A stretch of DNA of 24,096 bases, from positions 7,669-31,764 of the forward strand of contig PEWF01000088.1 of the NCBI GenBank assembly GCA_002779595.1, given 5' to 3'. Within the stretch, counting starts at the first letter, position 1. Each line of letters starts with the position of its first letter. The DNA is from an archaeon CG07_land_8_20_14_0_80_38_8. Its GTDB lineage: Archaea > Nanobdellota > Nanobdellia > Tiddalikarchaeales > Tiddalikarchaeaceae. The notes beneath the pieces are model-generated. The model was not told the origin of the DNA, searched no databases, and was given only the letters and a program-made list of their open reading frames with translations. Positions 1-7,886 of the stretch are shown one piece after another. Position numbers and translations under genes: made by a program.

Positions 1-1
1 A

Positions 2-652
2 GAATTAGTGAAAAAATTATGCAATTTTTTCAAGAATAAAAAATTAACATGGAACTGCAACGCTCGCGTAAACACTGTAAACTATGAAATTCTAAAATTA
101 ATGAAAGAATCAGGATGCAAAAAAATAAGCTTCGGAGTTGAAAGCGGAAGCGAAAAAATACTGAAACTGATAAAAAAAGGAATAACTATACCTCAGGTTA
201 AAAAAGCAGTCAGTGACGCGAAAAAGGCAGGAATCAGGTACGTGGAATGCACGTTCATGATTGGCTCACACCCCGACGAGACAATGGAAGACATTGAAAA
301 AACAATAAAATTAATGCATGAATTAATGCCTGACTTTCTCGCATTCAGCGTTATGTGCCCGTTCCCGGGAACAGAAGTCTACAACATGATGAAAAAAAGG
401 AAATTATTAATGAATAATCCTGACTGGTCCCAGTTCAGTTTGTTCGGAAACCTGAAAAGATACGAAAAATTAACAAATATGACATCTGATGAAATGATAA
501 ATTTGCAGATAAAAGTATTAAAAGATTATTACAAAACGCCAAAATACGTATTGTCCCAATTATTAAAAATAAGGACGCTGGATGAAATAAAATATTTCAC
601 AAAAATGGGAATATTATACGTGAAAGAATTAATGCTCGGGAAAAAATCATAA
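2..652 (+). CDS. Radical SAM protein, C-terminal part (5' end outside window)
   Basis: The reading frame is open from the left edge, so this is the 3' part of a longer gene; the GTG at position 8 is not a credible start. The segment after it matches the C-terminal half of a radical SAM (AdoMet radical) barrel of the kind often fused to a B12-binding domain. It has a GVESGSE strand-loop followed by a K-rich helix, a later 'MIGSHPDET' turn typical of this family, and a 'PFPGTEVY' motif. The CxxxCxxC cluster-binding loop and any cobalamin domain would lie upstream and cannot be checked. Such enzymes modify lipids, cofactors or secondary metabolites; the substrate cannot be read here. It meets the sugar-reductase gene tail to tail with a 6-bp overlap (647-652). 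Family assignment is good, function unknown. Confidence 0.8.
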   Translation, partial: ELVKKLCNFFKNKKLTWNCNARVNTVNYEILKLMKESGCKKISFGVESGSEKILKLIKKGITIPQVKKAVSDAKKAGIRYVECTFMIGSHPDETMEDIEKTIKLMHELMPDFLAFSVMCPFPGTEVYNMMKKRKLLMNNPDWSQFSLFGNLKRYEKLTNMTSDEMINLQIKVLKDYYKTPKYVLSQLLKIRTLDEIKYFTKMGILYVKELMLGKKS

Positions 653-1501
653 TTTAATCATTTTGAACATTTCATCCAAAGTGTAAGCGCGTACACCTTT
701 ACTTTCCATTTTTGACAATAACAATTTCACTTTCATCGGGCGCGGAGCTTTCTGGCTGGATTTATCAGTGCTGACGCTCTTAATTAAGGAAGAATCAAGG
801 TTGAAATATTCCGCAAATAATTTTGCAAACTCGTAATTATTCACAAAATCCTTCCCTCCTATATTAAAAATGCCCATGGCTTTCTGTTTGATTAATTCCT
901 TAATGCTTTCTGAAATGAAGTCCGCAAGAACAGGATTATTATACTGGTCTGAAACTGCAAAAAATTCCTCACCTTTTTTCAGGGAATTATAAACTCTTGC
1001 AATAAAATTCCTCTCATCATATCCAATGCTGAAAATTTTGCAAGGCCTTACCACCATTGATTTTTCATAGTTAAGAACTTCATTCTCAGCAACCCATTTT
1101 AATATGCCATAATAATTAATTGGCGTAGGAATGTCATCCTCAGAATACTCTACTCTGGAGCCGTCAAAAACGTAATAAGATGAAATGAAAACAAAATAAG
1201 AACCAAAAGATTTGCTTGCTGTTAAAAGATTATTATTGCCCTCATAATTTATTTTATACGCTAATTCCTTCTCAGTCTCGCACAAGTCAGCATTCACAAG
1301 AGCTGCAGCATTTATGACAACGTCCGGCTTAATCTTCTCAAAAATGCTGAAAACTTTTTCCCTGTCAGTAATGTCACAAGCGAACACATTATTTCCATCA
1401 GCAACTTTATCCAAACCATAAACTTCAAAAGAACCAGAAAAAACTCTGCGCATTGAAGAACCCAACTGCCCGTTAATGCCGCAAATTAATAATTTCTTCA
1501 A
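647..1501 (-). CDS. RmlD-like NAD(P)-dependent nucleotide-sugar 4-reductase (extended SDR)
   Basis: This 284-residue protein is an extended short-chain dehydrogenase/reductase of the dTDP-4-dehydrorhamnose reductase (RmlD) type. Visible features are the dinucleotide-binding GxxGxxG (G8, G11, G14), a conserved NAA stretch near residue 64, S107/S108 and the catalytic pair Y131-x3-K135. The start is TTG at 1501, overlapping the TGA stop of rfbG as TTGA. A GAGG Shine-Dalgarno sequence at 1511-1514 supports it, and the Rossmann motif begins at residue 8 as expected. It is the last gene of the CDP-sugar cassette after rfbF and rfbG, so I infer that it reduces CDP-4-keto-6-deoxyglucose to a CDP-6-deoxyhexose rather than acting on a dTDP sugar. 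The nucleotide specificity and the stereochemistry at C4 cannot be read from sequence. An epimerase role is possible but less likely given the RmlD-like character. Confidence 0.82.
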   Translation of the reverse strand: MKKLLICGINGQLGSSMRRVFSGSFEVYGLDKVADGNNVFACDITDREKVFSIFEKIKPDVVINAAALVNADLCETEKELAYKINYEGNNNLLTASKSFGSYFVFISSYYVFDGSRVEYSEDDIPTPINYYGILKWVAENEVLNYEKSMVVRPCKIFSIGYDERNFIARVYNSLKKGEEFFAVSDQYNNPVLADFISESIKELIKQKAMGIFNIGGKDFVNNYEFAKLFAEYFNLDSSLIKSVSTDKSSQKAPRPMKVKLLLSKMESKGVRAYTLDEMFKMIKL

Positions 1502-2565
1502 ATTCTCTCGCCTCTTAATTTTAAAAAATTATTAATCTGGTTCAATGATAATTCGTAAATATCCTCATTTCTAAAATTTTTATACCATTCAACAATCATA
1601 CTGACAGTTTCATCAAGAGTCAGGACAGGCTTCCACCCCAACTTTGAAACTGCTTTCATTGAATTAAGACATAAAAAATTCATTTCATGCACTCCCTTCC
1701 CATTCCCAGAATGCTTCCATGAACCTGAACTCCATTTTTCCAGAATCTTTTCAACCAAAGCCTTGACAGTGACAATATTATCATTTTCAGGGCCGAAATT
1801 CCACGCGCCTGCAAAATCAGCACTTGAAAATAATTTCATACCCAACAGTAAGTAGCCATTAAGAGGTTCAAGAACGTGCTGCCATGGGCGCACGGATTCC
1901 GGATTCCTCACAATAATCTCTTCATTATTAAGCAAAGCCCTCATGCAGTCAGGAACAATTCTGTCCTCGGCCCAGTCCCCCCCACCAATAACGTTCCCCG
2001 CGCGCACAGAAGCAACATTAACACCACTATTTCTGAAAAAAGAATCCCTGCAAGATGAAACAACAATCTCAGCGCATGCCTTGCTTGCACTGTAAGGGTC
2101 AAACCCTCCTAACTCGTCACTCTCACCATAACTCTTAGAATCATCCTTATTCTTATAACACTTGTCAGAAGTAATCATCACCGCAGACTTAACAGAATCA
2201 CTCTTTCTTATGCATTCCAGAACATTAACAGTGCCCATAATATTAGTCATGAAAGTTAGGGCAGGCTCATCATAAGATTTTCTTACTATAGGCTGGGCTG
2301 CAAGATGAAAAACAATTTCAGGATTATGCTGCTTAAAAATTTTGAACAATTCATCAAAATTATTCACATCACCCCTCACGTCAACAATTTTATCCGCAAG
2401 ATTTGCACGCTCAAACAAAGTATCAGCACCCAAGGAATCAATGGAATAACCAATCACTTTCGCACCCATCTTATTAAGCCATAAAGAAAGCCATGAACCC
2501 TTAAAACCAGTATGCCCAGAAACAAGAACTACTTTATTCCTGTAAAAATCATTAAAATCTTCCAT
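1498..2565 (-). CDS. rfbG: CDP-glucose 4,6-dehydratase
   Basis: Converts CDP-D-glucose to CDP-4-keto-6-deoxy-D-glucose, the branch point for CDP-linked deoxysugars. The 355-residue protein shows the family's GHTGFKG nucleotide loop (17-23), HLAAQP (87-92), a TSDKCYKN active-site segment (132-139) and YSASK with Y158/K162. RPWQHVLEP further on is also typical of RfbG. I place the start at the ATG at 2565, because it is preceded by an AGAGGA Shine-Dalgarno sequence at 2575-2580 and gives the usual N-terminus. The frame stays open a further 87 bp upstream, but that extension lies inside rfbF and is not family-like. The gap to the rfbF stop is 5 bp, and the 3' end overlaps the reductase by 4 bp, so the three enzymes are probably translated from one message. 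Identification is strong because rfbF lies directly upstream. Confidence 0.93.
   Translation of the reverse strand: MEDFNDFYRNKVVLVSGHTGFKGSWLSLWLNKMGAKVIGYSIDSLGADTLFERANLADKIVDVRGDVNNFDELFKIFKQHNPEIVFHLAAQPIVRKSYDEPALTFMTNIMGTVNVLECIRKSDSVKSAVMITSDKCYKNKDDSKSYGESDELGGFDPYSASKACAEIVVSSCRDSFFRNSGVNVASVRAGNVIGGGDWAEDRIVPDCMRALLNNEEIIVRNPESVRPWQHVLEPLNGYLLLGMKLFSSADFAGAWNFGPENDNIVTVKALVEKILEKWSSGSWKHSGNGKGVHEMNFLCLNSMKAVSKLGWKPVLTLDETVSMIVEWYKNFRNEDIYELSLNQINNFLKLRGERI
1508..1515 (-). promoter_or_regulatory. Shine-Dalgarno sequence that supports the TTG start of the reductase
   Basis: AGAGGCGA in the last codons of rfbG, with the GAGG core about 9 nt before the TTG at 1501. It supports a non-ATG start with the TTGA stop/start overlap. 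Confidence 0.55.
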
Positions 2566-2570
2566 AATAA

Positions 2571-3362
2571 TTAATCCTCTAATTTTGTCCATGGAGCAGA
2601 TTCTTCCCAAATCCTGTTCAAATCCAGATAATCCTTGTAAGTATCCATGCACTTCCAGAAACCATTATGCTTGAAAATAACAAGATTCTTGTCCCTTGCC
2701 ACTTTTTCAAGAGGCTCTTTTTCAAGAATCAAAGAATCATCATCCCTTAAATAATCAAAAAATTTAGGCTCAAAAACGAAAAAACCGCCATTAATATAAC
2801 TCCCATCCACTTGAGGCTTTTCCTGAAAATCCATCACAATATTCTCATCCACATTTAATTCCCCGAACCTTGAAGAAGGCCTTACACCAGTTATTGTGGC
2901 AATCTTGCCATGACTCTTATGGAAATCATAAAGTTTGCGGAGATTAATATTCGCAACCCCGTCTCCGTAAGTAGCCATGAAAGTATTATTGCCAACATAC
3001 TTCTGCAATCTTTTAAGCCTGCCACCTGTCATAGTTTTCAAACCAGTATCAACAAGAGTAACTTTAATATCCTCCTTTAAACCTGACAAAAACTTAACTT
3101 TGTTGCAACTCAAATCAATCTCAACATCATTATTCAAAGCCAAATAATTAAGAAAATACTGCTTAATCATGTCGCCCTTGTAGCCCAAAGCGATTATGAA
3201 ATTATTAAAACCATAATGAGCATAAGTTTTCATAATATGCAGAATAATAGGAATTCCCCCAACAGACACCATTGGCTTCGGCTTATACTCTGTCTCCTCC
3301 CTTAATCTGGTGCCCATGCCTCCTGCAAATATGACAACCTTAACATCCTCATGCTTAGTCAT
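2571..3362 (-). CDS. rfbF: Glucose-1-phosphate cytidylyltransferase
   Basis: Makes CDP-glucose from CTP and glucose 1-phosphate, the first committed step of CDP-deoxysugar synthesis. The 263-residue protein has the nucleotidyltransferase signature GGMGTRLREET (14-24). It also has the RfbF-type VDTG...TGGR segment (about 104-115) that separates this family from the dTTP-using RmlA enzymes, and a metal-binding YGDGV (132-136). Length is normal. The ATG at 3362 lies only 2 bp after the stop of the upstream glycosyltransferase. No Shine-Dalgarno sequence is seen, but a clean palindromic TATA-like box sits 29.5 bp upstream, inside the end of that gene. This gene may therefore have its own leaderless promoter as well as read-through. 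It sits directly upstream of rfbG, its normal partner. Confidence 0.93.
   Translation of the reverse strand: MTKHEDVKVVIFAGGMGTRLREETEYKPKPMVSVGGIPIILHIMKTYAHYGFNNFIIALGYKGDMIKQYFLNYLALNNDVEIDLSCNKVKFLSGLKEDIKVTLVDTGLKTMTGGRLKRLQKYVGNNTFMATYGDGVANINLRKLYDFHKSHGKIATITGVRPSSRFGELNVDENIVMDFQEKPQVDGSYINGGFFVFEPKFFDYLRDDDSLILEKEPLEKVARDKNLVIFKHNGFWKCMDTYKDYLDLNRIWEESAPWTKLED
2574..2580 (-). promoter_or_regulatory. Shine-Dalgarno sequence that sets the rfbG start
   Basis: AGAGGAT at the end of rfbF, about 10 nt before the ATG at 2565. It favours this ATG over an open upstream extension inside rfbF. Confidence 0.55.
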
Positions 3363-3364
3363 AC

Positions 3365-4063
3365 TTATTTATTAAAAAAGAATCTATATTTAAATATATT
3401 CTTTGCAAATTCCAGCGCTGTAAAGAAGTTAACGCTTGATTTTCCAGCCTTCCTGTCCTTGGATTTGACAGGAATCTCGCCAACAGAAAAGTTCATCCTC
3501 TTCGCTTTAATCATAATTTCAGCATCCAAAAACCAGTCCTTAGAATTTAAATCCATAGCTTTAAAAACAGATTTTTTCATAATTTTTGGGCAACCATTCA
3601 TATCCATAGAATCAATACCAAACAATAAATTCACGCCAATATTATAAAAAAATGAAGCAATACGCCTCAAAAAACCCTCAGTCCTGCTGACTCTCGCAAC
3701 CTTGCAAACATCCAAATCATCCCTTTTCAGCCTCTTAAAAACACTGATAATAATACTGAGAGGAATCTGGTTATCACCCCATAAAAAACCAACAAAATCA
3801 CCCCTACACTTGTGCAAACCCCTAAGCACGCCGTTGCCATAACCCTCATTCACTTTAACAACCACTTTCCGCACCCTCATATTCCTCTTTGCAAACTCAG
3901 AGATTAACTCCCCAGTCCTGTCAATTGAACCATTATCAACAGCAATAATTTCATAATCCAAATTATTAGCAGACAATAATTTTGCCAGCCTGCCCAATAA
4001 ACCAGCAACGTTCGCTTCCTCATTATACAAAGGTATTGCCAAAGACAATTCAGGATTACCCAT
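3365..4063 (-). CDS. Family 2 glycosyltransferase, DPM1-like
   Basis: A 232-residue GT-A enzyme resembling polyprenyl-phosphate sugar synthases. The N-terminus has the PLYNEE nucleotide-sugar motif (11-16), then AVDNGSIDRT (41-50), NEGYGNG (72-78) and a C-terminal half with two amphipathic or hydrophobic stretches (about 129-146) like the interface helices of dolichyl-phosphate mannose synthase. The usual DAD metal-binding motif reads W95-G96-D97 before N-Q-I-P, so the first aspartate is not conserved. It has no transmembrane anchor of its own. It leads the CDP-sugar cassette and could use the CDP-6-deoxyhexose made by the downstream genes, or charge a polyprenyl phosphate; both are inference. 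Start is ATG at 4063 with no Shine-Dalgarno sequence. It diverges from the GT4 operon across a 64-bp gap. Confidence 0.83.
   Translation of the reverse strand: MGNPELSLAIPLYNEEANVAGLLGRLAKLLSANNLDYEIIAVDNGSIDRTGELISEFAKRNMRVRKVVVKVNEGYGNGVLRGLHKCRGDFVGFLWGDNQIPLSIIISVFKRLKRDDLDVCKVARVSRTEGFLRRIASFFYNIGVNLLFGIDSMDMNGCPKIMKKSVFKAMDLNSKDWFLDAEIMIKAKRMNFSVGEIPVKSKDRKAGKSSVNFFTALEFAKNIFKYRFFFNK
3385..3400 (-). promoter_or_regulatory. Putative internal TATA box for rfbF
   Basis: A near-perfect palindromic TATATTTAAATATATT lies within the last codons of the upstream glycosyltransferase gene. Its TTTAAA core (3389-3394) is centred 29.5 bp from the rfbF start. On the - strand it is preceded by purine-rich AAAGAA, like an archaeal BRE. 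rfbF has no Shine-Dalgarno sequence, which fits a leaderless transcript. It could be a chance effect of AT-rich coding sequence. Confidence 0.45.
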
Positions 4064-4085
4064 TAAAATAATAATAATTTAAAAC

Positions 4086-4118
4086 AATTAAAATACTTTT
4101 TCCTTATTATTTTTAAAT
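4086..4118. promoter_or_regulatory. Divergent promoter region between the GT2 and GT4 operons
   Basis: In this 64-bp gap a GTATTTTA box on the - strand (4089-4096) is about 29 bp from the GT2 start at 4063. On the + strand, TTTAAA at 4112-4117 is 25.5 bp from the second ATG (4140) of the GT4 gene but only 13.5 bp from the first (4128), which favours 4140 as the leaderless start. Neither start has a Shine-Dalgarno sequence. Confidence 0.4.
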
Positions 4119-4127
4119 CACATAAAC

Positions 4128-5240
4128 ATGAATAATAACATGAAAATACTGCACTTCTCATGGGACACGCCCATTCCTGGCATTGGCGGAAGCACGCATG
4201 AATGGAACATGGCAAAAGCGTTCAAAAAATTAGGGCACAAAGTCCGCCTAGTGTGCGAATGGGAATATGACAAAAAAATCAGCGAGGACTTGGAAGGAAT
4301 ACAAATCAGAAGAGTGCACTGGAGAACAGGATTCAGGCAGATAAACCCTTTAATACTTTGCGTGAAGGCAAAACTTAACGCGTTATACCACATAATATTT
4401 TTCTCGCCGAATATTATTTACGAAAGGTACAGGATAATGGGAGGATTCGGAGTCCTCATAGGAAAATTGTTCGGGAAGAAAACAATACTCGAAGTGAATG
4501 ACCCAACAATTGAAGCCCCCTACATTGAAGGCAGGATAGGATTGTTTACAAAAATAATTGCAGGCATTTGGGAGCGCCTAATATTCGCATGCAGCGATAA
4601 AATAATCACACATAATGAAGTAATGGCAGGAAGAGCAAACCAGAAAAAAGTCAGAATAATCACAAATGGAGTTGACACAAAAATTTTTAATCCCGAAAAA
4701 TACGCGCGCACAAAATGGGCTGATAAATTCGTATGCTTATTCATAGGCACGTTCGCGGAATGGCAGGGCACTGAAACAATACTAAAAGCAGCGGAATTAT
4801 TAAGAAAGAACAAAAAAATATTGTTCGCATTCGCAGGAAGCAAAGAAGACAATGAAGAAAACACTGAATATTTGGGAAGAATCAAATACTCTGAAATCCC
4901 CCAGTTAATCGCGAACAGTGACGTGTGCTTGTACACTCCTGACACTGAACACTACAAGCCAATGAAAAAATTAGGATTCTACTTCTCACCCCTTAAATTA
5001 TTCGAGTATATGAGCATGGCAAAGCCCGTAATAGTAAGCGATGCAGGAAACCTTAAAAAAATCGTAAAAAATGAAGTGAACGGGTACAGGATAGGAGAAA
5101 ATAATGGCGCAGAACTGGCAAGCAAGATTTTAAAACTTTACAGGAATAAAAAATTAAGAACAAGAATCGGCAAAAATAACCGCGAAGAATGCGAGAAAAA
5201 GTATTCATGGACTAAGATTGCAAAAAAGGTGCTGAAATGA
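4128..5240 (+). CDS. Family 4 glycosyltransferase (GT-B fold)
   Basis: A retaining GT-B glycosyltransferase of about 370 residues with an N-terminal acceptor domain (from 'MKILHFSW') and a C-terminal donor domain. In the donor domain, ITNGVDT follows the hinge, IGTFAEWQGTE begins the Rossmann half, and FEYMSMAKPVIVSD is the GT4 donor-binding segment. The first glutamate of the usual E-x7-E is replaced in a SPLKLFEYM context, as in some WbuB-like enzymes. The first ATG is 4128; a second at 4140 gives the canonical beta-strand start and has a TTTAAA box 25.5 bp upstream, so 4140 may be the true leaderless start. It leads a four-gene + strand operon and ends in an ATGA overlap with the membrane glycosyltransferase. 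Sugar donor and acceptor are unknown. Confidence 0.87.
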   Translation: MNNNMKILHFSWDTPIPGIGGSTHEWNMAKAFKKLGHKVRLVCEWEYDKKISEDLEGIQIRRVHWRTGFRQINPLILCVKAKLNALYHIIFFSPNIIYERYRIMGGFGVLIGKLFGKKTILEVNDPTIEAPYIEGRIGLFTKIIAGIWERLIFACSDKIITHNEVMAGRANQKKVRIITNGVDTKIFNPEKYARTKWADKFVCLFIGTFAEWQGTETILKAAELLRKNKKILFAFAGSKEDNEENTEYLGRIKYSEIPQLIANSDVCLYTPDTEHYKPMKKLGFYFSPLKLFEYMSMAKPVIVSDAGNLKKIVKNEVNGYRIGENNGAELASKILKLYRNKKLRTRIGKNNREECEKKYSWTKIAKKVLK

Positions 5241-6802
5241 AAATAAAAATAAAATTTGACAATTACGCAATAATATTCCTCTTAATACTTATTGGTTCAA
5301 TCCTCATAAGATTCATTGATTTGAGCGCAGTGGGCTACGTTACTGACGAGCCGGTAATAATCACAGCAGGAATAAAACACTTCCTCAACAACCCATACCC
5401 TGTGTCGCTTTACGATATGGCAACGCCGGGAGGGCAGTGGCCAATAGGATTATCAGTCACACTATTATCAGGAAGGGATTTTTCAATAATAAAAGATTAC
5501 AGCATGATGGATTATGCAAGCATAGACCTGAACAATAATTTATTGAAAGGACTGGAATTCGCTGCGCGCCTTCCGGGCGCAATAATGGGAGTAATCAGCG
5601 GGATAATAGTATTCCTGCTCGTAAAGGAATTATACGGAAAAAAAGCAGGACTAATAAGTTATGCAATGTTCAGCTTCAGCCCAATACTTATTGACTACAG
5701 CAGGATTGCATTGCTGGAAATTTACCAGATAACATACATGCTGATTGCACTATATTTCCTGTACTTAAGCGTTGCAAGAAAAGAAAAAAATAACACTTAC
5801 TTAATACTCGCAGGAATATTCACAGGCTTGACTGCAGCAGCAAAACTAAACGGCTTAATGCTCATACCCTTATTCGCCTTGTTCACAATTGTATCGCAAT
5901 TCAAAATCAAAAAGAAAAATAATGAACTGCAAATTAACTTAATTGGCTTCCTGAAAAATGCAGGAATAATAATACTGACGAGCACAATAATCCTTCTTAT
6001 TGTTTTCAATTTCAACATAAACACCCCCCTCACAGTCTACAATTATTACAGCCAGACGAGCGGAGCTACAGGGTTGCAGTTCGTATTATTCCAATTAATT
6101 TATGACTCCTTATTCTTCTTCAACCCGTTAACGTGGATATTATTAATTGCAGCATTATACTTATTGATAAAAGATTTGGGAAAGATTGAAAAGAATGACT
6201 TATTCTGCCTATTCCTCATCTTATTAATAATTATCAGCGGATTCTTTGACACGCACAGCACCATTAAGAGAGGAATACAGTTCATGTGCTTAATATTCAT
6301 AATAATCAGCAAATTATTCTCCCAGAAAAAATTCATAATCAGCAGAAAATACTGGGCAATAATACCAATACTGATAATAATCATGAACTTAGGATTAGTA
6401 TTATACTACTTCCCGAATACAGGACTGGCAAAAAGCGTAATATGCACTAATCAGGAATGCCTTGACGCGCATAATACGCGCAATTATGACGCGAGAATAG
6501 TCGGGGAATACTTCAACAATTTAGACAATGCAGTCATTTATGATACTGTGAGCACAACAGGATTAACAGCATTCTACCTCAACAAGGAAGGAAATTATTA
6601 CTTAACTGGGGGGATTGCAAAACTGCAGCTGAACAATACGTGCCCAAATTACCAAATACTGAAAAATGTGGGATTCAATTACGTAATAGATAACGGAGGA
6701 TGCTTTGCAGAAATCAGCAAGAATCTGGAAAACTGCACGTACGAAAATATTTACATAAAAAATTATGAAATGGTTAAAATTTACAACATAACCAACTGCT
6801 AA
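5237..6802 (+). CDS. Membrane GT-C glycosyltransferase, PMT/ArnT (GT39-like) family
   Basis: A 521-residue polytopic membrane protein. The first helix (about 11-27) is followed by an outside loop with the acidic pair D37-E38, the position of the catalytic DE motif in protein mannosyltransferases and ArnT. About ten further hydrophobic segments run to residue 390. The remaining ~120 residues form an external domain with six cysteines and three N-X-S/T sequons. Such enzymes transfer a sugar from a polyprenyl-phosphate donor on the outer membrane face. The donor could be supplied by one of the DPM1-like synthases here (inference). The start overlaps the preceding stop as ATGA, and an AGGTG Shine-Dalgarno sequence lies at 5227-5231, so it is translationally coupled. 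The even cysteine count suggests disulfides and fits an oxidising cell exterior. Acceptor unknown. Confidence 0.8.
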   Translation: MKIKIKFDNYAIIFLLILIGSILIRFIDLSAVGYVTDEPVIITAGIKHFLNNPYPVSLYDMATPGGQWPIGLSVTLLSGRDFSIIKDYSMMDYASIDLNNNLLKGLEFAARLPGAIMGVISGIIVFLLVKELYGKKAGLISYAMFSFSPILIDYSRIALLEIYQITYMLIALYFLYLSVARKEKNNTYLILAGIFTGLTAAAKLNGLMLIPLFALFTIVSQFKIKKKNNELQINLIGFLKNAGIIILTSTIILLIVFNFNINTPLTVYNYYSQTSGATGLQFVLFQLIYDSLFFFNPLTWILLIAALYLLIKDLGKIEKNDLFCLFLILLIIISGFFDTHSTIKRGIQFMCLIFIIISKLFSQKKFIISRKYWAIIPILIIIMNLGLVLYYFPNTGLAKSVICTNQECLDAHNTRNYDARIVGEYFNNLDNAVIYDTVSTTGLTAFYLNKEGNYYLTGGIAKLQLNNTCPNYQILKNVGFNYVIDNGGCFAEISKNLENCTYENIYIKNYEMVKIYNITNC

Positions 6803-6803
6803 T

Positions 6804-7886
6804 ATGATGAAAAAAATAAATTTTACAGCAAGAAATTATTACCCAGACTCCCCTGGAGGATGCGAAAAAGTATTCTACGAATTATACAAGCGCGCAAAAA
6901 AAGATTACAATATTAAAATAATCAGCAGTTACGAAAACAAGAAAAAATTCCCGAAAGGAAGCGATACTTTCAGAAAAATAAGAACAAAAAACAGCATAAT
7001 CAGGTACGCGTATTACGCGTGGAATATGAGCCTGAAATCAGTGAAGAACAATCCGGACTTGATTCACGCCAACAACATAGAATGCATCAGGATAAGCAAA
7101 AAAATACCATTCATATTAACAATCCACCACGTGGGGCACTTCCTGAACCCTGAAATCAGGAAGCAGGACTTTTTCACAAAAATTATGGGAAAAATAATTG
7201 TTATGCAGGCAAATAATGCAGACAAGGTAGTAACAGTCAGCAACTCCGTGAAAAAAGACTTGATTCTTATGGGCATAAAAAAAGACAAAATAATAGTAAT
7301 ACCAAACGGCATTGATTTAGAAATATTCAAACCCCTAAAGAAGAAAAATAAGAACAAAAAATTTGTAATCACGCACGCGTCAAGAATAAGCCCTGAAAAA
7401 GCGCAGCACTTCACCATTAATGCAGTAAAAAAACTGCCCGAAAGGATAAGAAAAAATATTGAACTGCGCATAATAGGCTACGTGAGCGACGAAGAATATT
7501 ACAATAAACTTGAAAAAAATAAAAGCGTAAAATATTATACAAATCTTTCGGAAAAAAATTATGCAGAAAAATTAAGGGAAAGTGACTTAATAGTGTTCCC
7601 GACAATGATGAGTGAAGGATTCGGATTAACAGTGCTGGAAGCGCTCGCATCAGGAGCGCCAATCATAGCCAGCAGCCAGGCAAGCATTAAAGAAGCAGGC
7701 GGAGAAATCTGCCAGTACTTCAAGCAGGGCAATGAAGAAGAATTCATCAAAAAAATAATAAAATTGTACGCAAACAGAAAATTAAGAATAAAATTGTCAA
7801 ATGAGGGAGTGGAATGGGTTAAAAAATATTCATGGAAAAAAGTGTATGATGATTACACAAAAATTTATGAGGAATTAATGCAATGA
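6804..7886 (+). CDS. Family 4 glycosyltransferase (GT-B fold)
   Basis: A 360-residue GT4 enzyme. The N-terminal half includes PGGCEK near the start (glycine-rich acceptor/donor loop) and LTIHHVGH in mid-domain. The C-terminal half has the textbook donor site: VIPNGIDLEIF, then ASRISPEKAQH, then SEGFGLTVLEALASGAPIIAS with an intact E-x7-E. It is therefore likely an active retaining glycosyltransferase, with the donor not predictable. Start is the ATG at 6804, one base after the previous stop; a second ATG follows directly at 6807 and cannot be excluded. It overlaps the next gene by four bases (ATGA). Third gene of the glycan-assembly operon 4128-8797. Confidence 0.9.
   Translation: MMKKINFTARNYYPDSPGGCEKVFYELYKRAKKDYNIKIISSYENKKKFPKGSDTFRKIRTKNSIIRYAYYAWNMSLKSVKNNPDLIHANNIECIRISKKIPFILTIHHVGHFLNPEIRKQDFFTKIMGKIIVMQANNADKVVTVSNSVKKDLILMGIKKDKIIVIPNGIDLEIFKPLKKKNKNKKFVITHASRISPEKAQHFTINAVKKLPERIRKNIELRIIGYVSDEEYYNKLEKNKSVKYYTNLSEKNYAEKLRESDLIVFPTMMSEGFGLTVLEALASGAPIIASSQASIKEAGGEICQYFKQGNEEEFIKKIIKLYANRKLRIKLSNEGVEWVKKYSWKKVYDDYTKIYEELMQ

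Noticed and set aside
2566..2652. 29-codon upstream extension of rfbG
   Set aside because: It runs through the coding end of rfbF, lacks homology to the RfbG N-terminus and has no Shine-Dalgarno sequence, while the ATG at 2565 has one.
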